The translations under genes were made by a program, and so were the position numbers. DNA of 64,000 nt from an uncultured Prevotella sp. GTDB taxonomy: Bacteria > Bacteroidota > Bacteroidia > Bacteroidales > Bacteroidaceae. Below the pieces are notes generated by a model. That model was not told where the DNA came from. It was given only the letters and a program-made list of their open reading frames with translations, and made no database searches. The stretch is from positions 1 through 64,000 of the forward strand of contig ONTZ01000024.1 in the NCBI GenBank assembly GCA_900320905.1, in the 5' to 3' direction. This document shows positions 15,486 to 24,364 of this stretch, in pieces (the stretch's first letter is position 1; every line of letters starts with the position of its first letter).

Positions 15486-18400
15486 ATGAAAAGGAAAAAA
15501 CTTAGACTAACTAACGGACTTTCACAAGTCCTTCTAACCATATTATTATTACCCGCCCTGAACATTCATGCTCAGATGGGCAAGTTATTTGATGCCAACC
15601 ATCAACTCTCAAGTAATTTCACTAATCAGGTTTATCTTGACAACGACGGATTCATCTGGTCGGCCTCCCGCAATGGCTTGAACAGATACGACGGCTACCA
15701 GTTCCACATTTATAAGAAAGACAATCGGACTGGTATGGCCAGCAACTATGTGAACTGTATCATACAGGATCAGAAGGGTCATTTCTATTTAGGCATGTGG
15801 GGTACATTGCAAATCTATGACGGGAAATCTTTCCAGACTATTGAGGTGAAAGACCTGAACGGGAATCGCATCGACTGCTATGTCACCTGTTTTCTCGTAC
15901 GGAAGAACGGCGAGGTATGGGCAGGCACCTCTGGTTTTGGCGTCCTGAAGATCGACGACACAAGACATGCCCATCAAGTGGGGGGGGCCGTAAAAGGAAT
16001 CCATACGGCAGAACAGTTGATGGAAGACCAAAAAGGCAATATCTGGGTGCTCACCAGAGACAACGGTCTCATCTGTTTCAATGAAAAAACTTCACACACC
16101 TATTTTGAGGACAGTCCCATGAGGACCTCCCTGCGTAAGATTTGTGAAGGATCGGACGGTACACTTTATTTAGGAACCTCGAATGCCGGCCTCTTTAAAT
16201 TAGCAGGAAACGAATTCCAGAAAATCGAGAATGCCGGCAATAAGCCTATTACAGAACTGTACTTCAATAGTAAGAAAGAACTGATGATAGGCTACGACGG
16301 AGAAGGTATCGGCATTTATGATCCACAAAGCGGAACACTCACCGATAATCCTTTCCATAGTCTTGAGGTACATCTCACCAAAAGCAAGGTCGTCTCCATC
16401 ACAGAAGACCCAAACGGCAACTACTGGTTCGGACTCCTTCAAAAGGGCCTCTTCATGCAGCCAGGTTTTTCTACCGGCTTCCATTATATGGGATATAAAA
16501 TAGGTACGCGTAATATAATAGGTAATGCCTGCGTGGTCAGCACCTATCAGGACAGCAAGAGACGTACCTGGATTGGAACCGACAAGGACGGGCTTTACTG
16601 TTTCGACAGCACCCAGAAGCCACTAAAACATTTTAAGGAGCATTTCCCTGCTTCCGTCATGGCCATCGAAGAAGACTTAAAAGGCCGTATCTGGATAGGT
16701 TCGTATAATGAAGGTGGCGGATGGATTGACCCCAACACCTTGCAATATCACAAGTTTGACTTCCCTCAGGCAGCCAACATCAGCATCTTCGACATTGAGG
16801 TGGACAACAAGAACCGTCTGTGGTTTGCCACCATGGGACAGGGTGTGGTGATGCTTGACCAACAAGGTAACAAGATAGAGACCTACAAGGTGAAGGATCG
16901 CGCCGAGAGCAACCGTGATGCCAACAGCATCCCCAACGACTACATCTCCCAACTCTCCGTCTCACCAGACAACAAACGAATCTATGTAGCAACCTCAATT
17001 GGAGCCTGTTGTCTGGATCTGGAAAAGAATAGTTGGACCAGTTTCTTCGGAAAAAACTGCCTGAACTACTCCACCCCCACCCGTATTGTCAGAGAATATT
17101 CCGGCAGACTGTGGATAGGTACGAATGACGGCCTCTACTGTTATGACTTACTAAAAAAAGAACTGAAACTGGCCTCAACGGACAGAGGACTGTCGGAAAA
17201 TGGCATTGCCGCCATCGAACAGGATGCCAAGGGAAGACTATGGATAGCGACCGACCACGGCCTCTATTGCTACGACCCCAAGACCGAACTGACACAGAAC
17301 TACTTTAATGACAACGGCCTACAATCCAACGAATTCTCCGACGGTGCCTCCTGGACATCCTCCGACGGAACCATGCTGTTCGGTGGTGTCGGCGGTCTGA
17401 CCTGGTTCAACCCCGCAGACATCAAACAGGCCAAATGGGATGCCACCGTCCGATTGGTAAGGTTCATCGTCAACGGCACCCCCATCAACAGTGCCTCCGA
17501 GTCCGGTATCTATCATATCTGCGATACGTCTGTCATCGCCTCTGACCGTTTCCAACTGGCAGCCCATGACAACAACTTCGGTATCCAGTTCTCGACGCTC
17601 ACCTACGATAATCCTGAACAGATTACTTATTTATACAGCATCAACGGCGAAGACTATTCCAGCCTGCAACCAGGTGTCAACGAAATCACCTTCACGCACC
17701 TTCCGCCAGGCACCTACCGTTTCCGCGTAAAGGCTGTACGCAACAATATAGAGACACCGGAAAAGGTATTTACTGTCATTATCCACAGTCCCTGGTACCG
17801 CTCCGCATGGGCCTATTGCCTCTATCTCCTCTTGATTGGAGCCATTCTCTGGCAACTTTTGATGACCCACCGCCGCAGGGAGAAGAACCGTCAGCGTCTC
17901 CAAGAGCATATCCACGCCGAGGAGATGAGCGATGCCAAACTGCGTTTCTTCATGAATATCAGTCATGAGATACGTACCCCGATGACCCTCATCCTCACCC
18001 CGTTGCTCTCACTGATCAAGAACGAAAAAGACCCACAGCGCAAGGGTGTCTATGAAATCATCAAACGAAATGCAGACCGCATCCTCAGTCTCGTCAACCA
18101 GATGATGGACTTACGGAAGATCGACAAGGGCCAGATGCAAATGCGTATGGCAGAGACCGATTTGATCAGGTTCGTGAAAGATGTCTATGACCTCTTTGAC
18201 CATCAAGCCAAGACAAAACTTCTCACTTTCACTTACAAGCACGACGACGATCAACTGCCCGTATGGATAGACCGCCGCAACTTCGACAAAGTGATTATGA
18301 ATCTCCTTTCCAATGCCTTCAAGTTCACGCCTTCTGGCGGTAAAATCGATATCCGCATCACCCATGACGATCAGTCCGCCCATATCGCTATCAGTGACAA

Positions 18401-19496
18401 CGGCGAGAAGATTCCCGCAGACAAATTAGACAAGATCTTCGAGCGATTCTACCAGACGGCCTCCACTGTGAACGACAGACATACTGGCACGGGCATCGGC
18501 CTCGACCTGACCCGTTCGCTGGTGGAACTGCACCACGGCACCATCACCGCCCGGAATCTGGAAGAGGGCTGCGAGTTCGTGGTATCCATCCCCTTAGGAA
18601 ACGCCCATTTAAAGCCAGAGGAGATGATCCTTGACGAGGAAGCCACCATTTCAGAACTGATGGCCGCAGAACCAGAGACCCCGGAGGATCCGGAGCCACC
18701 TACCACCGAGCAGCCGACGGGTCACAAGATGATCATTGTCATTGCCGAAGATGATGCCGAGATCCGTGACTATTTAGACAGCGAACTCAGCAAGGACTAC
18801 GATGTCAGGCTCTGCGTCAATGGTCGCGAGGCACTGGCGGAGGTGTTCCATACGAAGCCTGACCTCGTGCTCAGCGATGTGATGATGCCTGAAATGGACG
18901 GTAACACACTTTGCAGCAAGATTAAATCAAACCCGAGCACCAACTATATCCCTGTAATCCTGTTGACAGCAAAGAACCGCGACGAGGACAAATTGGAGGG
19001 ATTGGAGACGGGTGCAGATGCCTATGTCGTCAAGCCATTCAATATGGACATCCTGCGCCGCACCATTATGAACCTGCTCAATACACACCGTCTGCTACAA
19101 TTGAAATACGGACGTAACGACAATCTGGAAGAGCAGGTGGATGAAATCAAGATGAAGTCGCCTGACGAGAAACTGTTGGATCGAGTGATGACAGCCATCA
19201 ATGCCCACCTCGACGACTCCGACCTCAGCGTGGATATGGTGGCCGAGCAAGTTGGTATCAGCCGCGTACACCTACACCGGAAGATGAAGGAACTGACGGG
19301 CCAGACGCCGCACGACTTCATCCGTAACCTCCGTTTGAAGCAGGCCGCCAATCTTCTTGCCAACCAAGGCATGAACGTCACGGAGGTCATGTATGCCTGC
19401 GGCTTCTCCAACTCAGCCTCCTTCTCTACCGTGTTCAAGAAGTTTTACGGCATGTCACCCCGCGACTACATGAAGGAGCACCAGTCGAGAAAATAG
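15486..19496 (+). CDS. Hybrid two-component sensor/regulator (HTCS) of the xus-like operon
   Basis: This inner-membrane one-piece signalling protein has 1336 residues from MKRKKLRL at 15486; the frame begins at 15426 but a promoter lies inside that extension. Order: signal peptide (ending IHAQ), two-component-regulator propeller repeats (W-x-G-T/S motifs) to about 690, Y_Y_Y domain to about 765, transmembrane helix at about 775-797, histidine kinase with H-box ISHEIRTP at about 826 and ATP motifs NLLSNAFKF, DNGEKIP and GTGIGLDL, receiver domain at about 1083-1200 with DVMMPEMDG as phosphoacceptor region and K in VVKPF, and an AraC-type HTH at about 1232-1336 ending FKKFYGMSPRDYMKEH. The periplasmic part senses a breakdown oligosaccharide. 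Its position facing the susC gene makes that operon the likely target. Confidence 0.93.
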   Translation: MKRKKLRLTNGLSQVLLTILLLPALNIHAQMGKLFDANHQLSSNFTNQVYLDNDGFIWSASRNGLNRYDGYQFHIYKKDNRTGMASNYVNCIIQDQKGHFYLGMWGTLQIYDGKSFQTIEVKDLNGNRIDCYVTCFLVRKNGEVWAGTSGFGVLKIDDTRHAHQVGGAVKGIHTAEQLMEDQKGNIWVLTRDNGLICFNEKTSHTYFEDSPMRTSLRKICEGSDGTLYLGTSNAGLFKLAGNEFQKIENAGNKPITELYFNSKKELMIGYDGEGIGIYDPQSGTLTDNPFHSLEVHLTKSKVVSITEDPNGNYWFGLLQKGLFMQPGFSTGFHYMGYKIGTRNIIGNACVVSTYQDSKRRTWIGTDKDGLYCFDSTQKPLKHFKEHFPASVMAIEEDLKGRIWIGSYNEGGGWIDPNTLQYHKFDFPQAANISIFDIEVDNKNRLWFATMGQGVVMLDQQGNKIETYKVKDRAESNRDANSIPNDYISQLSVSPDNKRIYVATSIGACCLDLEKNSWTSFFGKNCLNYSTPTRIVREYSGRLWIGTNDGLYCYDLLKKELKLASTDRGLSENGIAAIEQDAKGRLWIATDHGLYCYDPKTELTQNYFNDNGLQSNEFSDGASWTSSDGTMLFGGVGGLTWFNPADIKQAKWDATVRLVRFIVNGTPINSASESGIYHICDTSVIASDRFQLAAHDNNFGIQFSTLTYDNPEQITYLYSINGEDYSSLQPGVNEITFTHLPPGTYRFRVKAVRNNIETPEKVFTVIIHSPWYRSAWAYCLYLLLIGAILWQLLMTHRRREKNRQRLQEHIHAEEMSDAKLRFFMNISHEIRTPMTLILTPLLSLIKNEKDPQRKGVYEIIKRNADRILSLVNQMMDLRKIDKGQMQMRMAETDLIRFVKDVYDLFDHQAKTKLLTFTYKHDDDQLPVWIDRRNFDKVIMNLLSNAFKFTPSGGKIDIRITHDDQSAHIAISDNGEKIPADKLDKIFERFYQTASTVNDRHTGTGIGLDLTRSLVELHHGTITARNLEEGCEFVVSIPLGNAHLKPEEMILDEEATISELMAAEPETPEDPEPPTTEQPTGHKMIIVIAEDDAEIRDYLDSELSKDYDVRLCVNGREALAEVFHTKPDLVLSDVMMPEMDGNTLCSKIKSNPSTNYIPVILLTAKNRDEDKLEGLETGADAYVVKPFNMDILRRTIMNLLNTHRLLQLKYGRNDNLEEQVDEIKMKSPDEKLLDRVMTAINAHLDDSDLSVDMVAEQVGISRVHLHRKMKELTGQTPHDFIRNLRLKQAANLLANQGMNVTEVMYACGFSNSASFSTVFKKFYGMSPRDYMKEHQSRK

Positions 19497-19508
19497 CCAT
19501 TTCCTTCG

Positions 19509-19643
19509 CGCGCGTATGCATTTATAGGGGAACTTAAAATTATCCCGCTCATCCCACACGTAAGATTTTTTACTTTCAGTGCGGGATGAGCGGGATAGGC
19601 GGGATAAAAAGTGAATTGACCAGTATATACGCGCATACGCGCG
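19509..19643. repeat. Nested inverted repeats with a 9-bp triplet repeat
   Basis: Outer arms CGCGCGTATGC (19509-19519) and GCATACGCGCG (19633-19643) are perfect complements. Inside them, 17-nt arms at 19542-19558 and 19580-19596 pair with a single mismatch around a 21-nt loop. The right inner arm is part of three 9-bp units, GCGGGATGA, GCGGGATAG and GCGGGATAA (19581-19607). It lies between two convergent genes and could end transcription from either side, but there is no long T-run, so this is uncertain. Confidence 0.75.
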
Positions 19644-19648
19644 AGGAT

Positions 19649-19743
19649 AGTACTAATTTTCGCTACGACAGTACTATTGAAAATTACAACAATACTAATT
19701 TTTGCTACGACAGTCGTAATTTTACTATCGACAGTACTAATTT
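19649..19743. repeat. 42-bp-spaced direct repeats
   Basis: TACTAATTTTCGCTACGACAGT at 19651 recurs at 19693 with one change (22 bp, 42-bp period). The core CGACAGT appears again at 19729-19735, followed by another TACTAATTT. The block directly follows the nested inverted repeat and ends next to the polyprenyl synthase stop codon. Confidence 0.75.
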
Positions 19744-19748
19744 ACAGA

Positions 19749-20819
19749 CTATCTCCCTCTGCGAAGGATGAAGTCGACCATCCCACGGAAAAGGGGACGA
19801 TAAGAATCCTGAATAAAGTCGATCGTGGAAAGTCTGTCCAGGGCATCGCGTGCGTATGCCTCAGCGCGTGACTCGGCGTAACGGATGCTGCCGTAGGTAT
19901 CCATCAAATCACGGATATACTGCACTTCTTCCGCCGTCTTCTGTTCACGAGGCTTGCCCAGGATGGCTTCAATGCGCTGGTGCTCGTCGTCTGTGCAATG
20001 GCGCAGCAGATGGAGCAGAATCAGGGTGCGCTTGCCCTCGTAGATATCGTTTAATGACTGTCTTTTCTGGCCCTCGAAGTCGCCCGTAAGGTCCAGCACA
20101 TCGTCACGGATCTGGAAACAGAGGCCCAACGGGTAACTGAACGCATAGATACGCTGCAACTGCTCGTCGGTGGCTCCCGCCAGGATGGCGCCTAAGCGCA
20201 GGGGACCAGCCACCGTGTAATAGACAGTCTTGCCGCTGACGGTGAAAAGCACATCATCATCCGTCATATCCTGCTTGTTATCTTGCGTCCACTTGATCTC
20301 TGCATACTGACCGAAAGTGGTGCGGCCCAGCATTAGGAAAAACTCATGCTGCACACGACGAGCCAATGAAACATCCAACAGACGGTAGTTCTCACTAAGT
20401 ACACGGTGCATACACTCATGGAGCGTATCACCCGCATTGACAGATATCTCGGAACTGACGATATGGTGGAGAGCAGGTTTGCCGCGACGTTCCAAAGAGC
20501 CGTCCTCCCAGTCATCGTGTATCAGGATCCAGTCCTCGCTCATTTGCATGGCAGTGGCCGTATAAACAGCCTTCTCCGACGAGCCGCTCATGGCCTCAGC
20601 CATTAGCATGACAAGGGCAGGACGAAGATACTTTCCGCGACGGGAGGGATAGTCGGTGATGATATCCCAATGTTCATCGAACAGGGACTTATACCGATCC
20701 TGTCCCATCATGACGACAATCTCCCAGTCCTCTGCCTTAAACTGTCCAAGACTCGTATCGATCACCTGACCGATACGAGCCTTCTGCTGATCCAGATAGT
20801 CACTAAAAACTTCCGTCAT
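19749..20819 (-). CDS. Trans-polyprenyl diphosphate synthase
   Basis: A 356-residue class I isoprenyl diphosphate synthase. It elongates allylic diphosphates with isopentenyl diphosphate for quinone or lipid-carrier synthesis. Both aspartate-rich motifs are present: IHDDWEDGSLERRG (first, about 115) and FQIRDDVLDLTGD (second), along with the substrate-binding R-R-G-K-Y-L-R-P region. The residue five positions before the first Asp motif is Trp; a bulky aromatic there often limits chain length, so a short-chain product (C15-C20) is possible, but this is a weak inference. It follows the OmpA-type lipoprotein gene by 15 bp on the same strand, so the two are probably cotranscribed. Confidence 0.88.
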   Translation of the reverse strand: MTEVFSDYLDQQKARIGQVIDTSLGQFKAEDWEIVVMMGQDRYKSLFDEHWDIITDYPSRRGKYLRPALVMLMAEAMSGSSEKAVYTATAMQMSEDWILIHDDWEDGSLERRGKPALHHIVSSEISVNAGDTLHECMHRVLSENYRLLDVSLARRVQHEFFLMLGRTTFGQYAEIKWTQDNKQDMTDDDVLFTVSGKTVYYTVAGPLRLGAILAGATDEQLQRIYAFSYPLGLCFQIRDDVLDLTGDFEGQKRQSLNDIYEGKRTLILLHLLRHCTDDEHQRIEAILGKPREQKTAEEVQYIRDLMDTYGSIRYAESRAEAYARDALDRLSTIDFIQDSYRPLFRGMVDFILRRGR

Positions 20820-20834
20820 AACAAGTCAGTCCGA

Positions 20835-21689
20835 TTATTCTGTTTCCGGAGCCTTACCGATGAGATCCATGAACTCGTCGAGTTTCGGTGTGATGATAAT
20901 CTGCGTACGACGGTTGCGCTGCTTGCCGAGTTCCGTATCATTGGTGGCAAGGGGGTTATACTCACCACGACCACCAGCCGTCAGACGCTTTGGGTCTACG
21001 CCATAGTCGTTTTGCAAAGCCTGCACCACTGATGAGGCACGGAGGGCAGAGAGATCCCAGTTGTTGCGGATGTTCGGCTTCGAGATGGGCACATTGTCGG
21101 TATTACCCTCGATGAGCACATCGTAGTCCTTATAATCCTTGATAATCTTGGCAATCTTCGAGAGAGTTTGCGAGGCACGACTGTTGATCTCATAAGAGCC
21201 GCTCTTATAGAGCATATTGTCAGCCAATGAGATATAGACCACACCTTTCAAAACTTGCACGTCAACCTCCTTCATTTCTTCCTTTGAGAGCGAGCGTGTC
21301 AGGTTGTTGGTCAGAACCATGTTCAGTGAATCACTCTTGCTCTTCACCTCCACCAAGTGGCGGATATACTGGTTCGACTCATTAATTTGATCCACCAACT
21401 TCTCGATGGAGATATTGTTCTGATTTGCATTCGACAGACTCTTGTCGAGTGACTCTTGCAGTTTCTCATACTTGGCCTCAGAAGTCTTCAACAACTGCTG
21501 CATACCCTTCTGCTGTTCCTCCAAAGCAGCGATACGGGCATTCTTGGCCGCCAAATCTTCTTTTGCGCTCTGCAGACTTTCGGTCAACGACTTATTCTCC
21601 GCCTGGCAATTGAGCAGTTCCTTATTCGATCCACAACTCGACAACATAAGACTGCCTGCCAGCACAACATACAATACATTTTTTTTCAT
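20835..21689 (-). CDS. OmpA-family peptidoglycan-binding lipoprotein
   Basis: The 284-residue product from MKKNVLYVV (21689) has lipobox LMLSSC. I rejected the longer frame start at 21743 because the -7 promoter element lies inside it. A long coiled-coil (about residues 25-110, heptads around ENKSLTESLQSAKEDLAAKNARI) follows. The C-terminal OmpA/MotB domain has YEINSRASQTLSKI, VLIEGNTDNVP, NWDLSALRASSV and GRGEYNPLATN, with the conserved Asp and Arg that bind diaminopimelate. It likely tethers the outer membrane to peptidoglycan. The gene is divergent from the M1 peptidase-like gene and just upstream of the polyprenyl synthase gene. Confidence 0.88.
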   Translation of the reverse strand: MKKNVLYVVLAGSLMLSSCGSNKELLNCQAENKSLTESLQSAKEDLAAKNARIAALEEQQKGMQQLLKTSEAKYEKLQESLDKSLSNANQNNISIEKLVDQINESNQYIRHLVEVKSKSDSLNMVLTNNLTRSLSKEEMKEVDVQVLKGVVYISLADNMLYKSGSYEINSRASQTLSKIAKIIKDYKDYDVLIEGNTDNVPISKPNIRNNWDLSALRASSVVQALQNDYGVDPKRLTAGGRGEYNPLATNDTELGKQRNRRTQIIITPKLDEFMDLIGKAPETE

Positions 21690-21721
21690 ACTTAATACAA
21701 TATTTATTTGTGATTCGACTG

Positions 21722-21755
21722 CAAATTTACGCATTGAAAGCAAAAAACCATCAAA
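21722..21755 (-). promoter_or_regulatory. Promoter of the OmpA-type lipoprotein gene
   Basis: Minus-strand TAAATTTG at 21729-21722, with TTTG at 21755-21752 (22-bp spacer, slightly long). Predicted transcription begins about 25 nt before the ATG at 21689. Confidence 0.6.
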
Positions 21756-21758
21756 AGG

Positions 21759-21791
21759 TTTGCCGAATTAGAATTATTTTAATTAAATTTG
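21759..21791 (+). promoter_or_regulatory. Promoter of the M1 peptidase-like gene
   Basis: TTTG (21759-21762), 21 bp, TAAATTTG (21784-21791). It lies 17 bp before the ATG at 21809, which supports that start over the upstream in-frame one at 21710. Confidence 0.7.
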
Positions 21792-21808
21792 CACTCAAAA
21801 ACGATATC

Positions 21809-24343
21809 ATGATGAAAAAATACAGATTCTTGCTTTTGTCTGTACTCTGTTTCATGGCATTGGACATCTGCTCACAGACCCCTGAAAAAGGTGTTTCCAA
21901 GGAACTTGCCGCTCAACGGAAAGCCAATATCAGTAACGTCAACTATGATTTGACCTTCAACATCCCTGCCGGCCAAAGAGAGAAGGTGTCTGGTTTGGCC
22001 GTCGTTTCCTTCAACCTGAAAAGCAAAGCCGATGTTGTACTTGACTTTCAGGGGAAAATCGACGGAGAAGTGTATGTTGAGAAGAAAAAGCGCAAGGTAT
22101 CCACAAAAAATAATCATATCATTGTTCCGGCAAAGTTCCTGAAACCCGGACCTGTCAAACTGACGTTCCTGTTTACATCCCAGAATGATGCATTAGAACG
22201 ACACAGCGACTATCTGCTCACTCGCTTTGCCACCAATAGCATCAGTTCCGTTTTCCCCTGTTTCGACCAGCCAGACTTCAAGGCAAAGTTCAATACCCAA
22301 CTCAATGTGCCAGAAGGATGGAAGACGATTGTCTGCGATGAAAGCAAGCCTCTGCCTTCCCACTTATATTCTTTTGTGGCAGGCAACTTCCAGGAAATGA
22401 AATCCAACCATGACGGCTACCTACTACGCGCCCTTTATCGCGAGACGGATCCAGCCAAAGTACAACAATTAGAGAAGATTTTCGATGAGACATCTGTATC
22501 ACTGAAATGGATGGAAGACTATACTGGCATGAAATATCCCTTTAAAGAGTGTGATCTGGTCATCCTGCCAGGTTATCAGTTGGGATGCACAGACTATCTG
22601 GGTTTCATCCTGTTAGACGATCAACATGTCTTCCTCCGTAACGCCCCTACCAAAGAAGAGGTACTGAGCCGCACAGAATTCATGGCTCATGAGGCAGCCC
22701 ACCTCTGGTTTGGTAGTATGGTGAACCTGAAAAACCCTGAGGAGGAATGGGCCGAGGAGATACTGACCAACTTCATGGCCTCGAAGATTACCCGTCGCCA
22801 GTACGCCAAGGCAGACCATGATCTCAACTTCATCAGGACCTACCAGGCTCAGGCCATGGCCGTTGACCGTACAGAAGGCACCCACCCCATCGCCATGCCG
22901 CCCGACCAACTCGACCATACCACCATGCTCAATGACCCCATCGTCTACAACAAGTCGGCAGTCATGATGCGGATGCTGGAAGACATTATGGGAGCCAACA
23001 ACATGCAGAATGGTATCCGTACCTTCCTACGAAACTATTATCTCAAAGAAGCCTCCTGGGACGATCTGTTGGATGCCCTCGACAAGGAGGCACCTACTGC
23101 GGGTGTACGCCAGTTCAGCGAAGTGTGGGTTCATCAGAAAGGTATGCCTGTCATCCACACCACATATAAGGACGGACAACTCATCATCTCGCAGACCGAC
23201 CCCTTTGGACGCGGTCTCTGCTGGCGACAGAAGTTCGACGTGTTTGTCATCTTCAACTTAGGAAGCAGTCGTACTATCCACGTCGATATGCAGCAGCCCG
23301 TCATGACCTTCAAACTGAGGGAAAAACCGAGTTTCATCATTCCCAACTACGATGGACGAGGCTATGGCCAGTTTACGCTCGACGACAACTACGTCACGCA
23401 ACTGCCCCTCCGCCTCATCACCACTCGCAACGACCTGAACCGCCTATTACTGCTAGAGACCATCTACAATCATTATCTGATGGGAAAGGTGAACCCCTCC
23501 TACTTCGGAGAAATCTACCGTCTGATGATGAAGGAGAAGAATCCGCTGATCATGTCGACAGCCATCGACCACATGTTCAAGATTGCCTTCGACATGACAC
23601 CCAACCAGCGCAACACCCTCGAACTCTGTATGATGGACCTTTTGGGCGAGAACAGGACCAAGGAATGTCGCCAGACCATCATCCGCAAACTGACTGCCAA
23701 TATGACTTCACCCGATGTGAGGCGCCAGATCAGTACCATCTTGGATAAGCATAACGAGCCTACTGTCTTCGACGAACATGACTATATGAACATGGCCTAT
23801 CGCCTCGCCATGCTCCAGCCCGAATGCTGGAAGGAAATACTGGACACCGAGCGCAGTCGGTTGCAGACAGAGGAACTGAAAGAAGAGTTCGACTACGTGA
23901 GTCAGGCCTGTAACCCCGACGAGAAGAAACGGGCAGACCTCTTCAATAGTCTGCTGAAACCCCAGAACCGCCAACAGGAGACATGGGCTCTTCAAGTGCT
24001 CGATCTGTTGAGTGCCGACATCTACGAGCCACAAAACCTCGACTATATCTCAACAAGTCTCAATTCGCTCATCGACATCCAAAAGAGCAGCAATACTTAC
24101 TTTACTCGCGACTGGATGAAGTCCGTGCTCGCCCATCACAAGAGCGTGATAGCAAAGCAAGCCGTGGAGAATTTCCTCTCAGCCAACCCCAACTATCCGG
24201 ACCATCTCAAAAATAGTATCTTAGAGGCAGCCTGGACGCTTCTGAAACAAGAGCCCTACGTGGAAAAGGCGAAGCAAGTGGTTGTCAGTAAACCGAAAAC
24301 CACCAAGAGACCGGCAGCCAAGAAAACAACCAAGAAGAAATAA
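21809..24343 (+). CDS. Secreted M1-family metallopeptidase-like protein
   Basis: The 844-residue product (start MMKKYRFLLL, signal ending DICSQ) has the M1 aminopeptidase order: N-terminal beta domain (residues about 30-200), catalytic domain, and a long helical C-terminal region ending in a Lys-rich tail (KPKTTKRPAAKKTTKKK). The zinc site is intact: HEAAH at 294-298 and Glu317 after 18 residues. The catalytic Tyr is probably in VYNKSAVMMRMLEDIMG. The exopeptidase motif GAMEN, which binds the free N-terminus, is replaced by GCTDY in QLGCTDYLGFILL, so aminopeptidase activity may differ from the family norm. The 21-bp gap to purL suggests shared transcription but no functional link. Confidence 0.85.
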   Translation: MMKKYRFLLLSVLCFMALDICSQTPEKGVSKELAAQRKANISNVNYDLTFNIPAGQREKVSGLAVVSFNLKSKADVVLDFQGKIDGEVYVEKKKRKVSTKNNHIIVPAKFLKPGPVKLTFLFTSQNDALERHSDYLLTRFATNSISSVFPCFDQPDFKAKFNTQLNVPEGWKTIVCDESKPLPSHLYSFVAGNFQEMKSNHDGYLLRALYRETDPAKVQQLEKIFDETSVSLKWMEDYTGMKYPFKECDLVILPGYQLGCTDYLGFILLDDQHVFLRNAPTKEEVLSRTEFMAHEAAHLWFGSMVNLKNPEEEWAEEILTNFMASKITRRQYAKADHDLNFIRTYQAQAMAVDRTEGTHPIAMPPDQLDHTTMLNDPIVYNKSAVMMRMLEDIMGANNMQNGIRTFLRNYYLKEASWDDLLDALDKEAPTAGVRQFSEVWVHQKGMPVIHTTYKDGQLIISQTDPFGRGLCWRQKFDVFVIFNLGSSRTIHVDMQQPVMTFKLREKPSFIIPNYDGRGYGQFTLDDNYVTQLPLRLITTRNDLNRLLLLETIYNHYLMGKVNPSYFGEIYRLMMKEKNPLIMSTAIDHMFKIAFDMTPNQRNTLELCMMDLLGENRTKECRQTIIRKLTANMTSPDVRRQISTILDKHNEPTVFDEHDYMNMAYRLAMLQPECWKEILDTERSRLQTEELKEEFDYVSQACNPDEKKRADLFNSLLKPQNRQQETWALQVLDLLSADIYEPQNLDYISTSLNSLIDIQKSSNTYFTRDWMKSVLAHHKSVIAKQAVENFLSANPNYPDHLKNSILEAAWTLLKQEPYVEKAKQVVVSKPKTTKRPAAKKTTKKK

Positions 24344-24364
24344 AAACAAATAACAGAAAAAGAT

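Noticed and set aside
19586..19771. 61-residue plus-strand frame with TNF-YDS repeats
   Set aside because: It is explained by the 42-bp DNA repeats, starts inside a hairpin stem and overlaps the convergent polyprenyl synthase gene.
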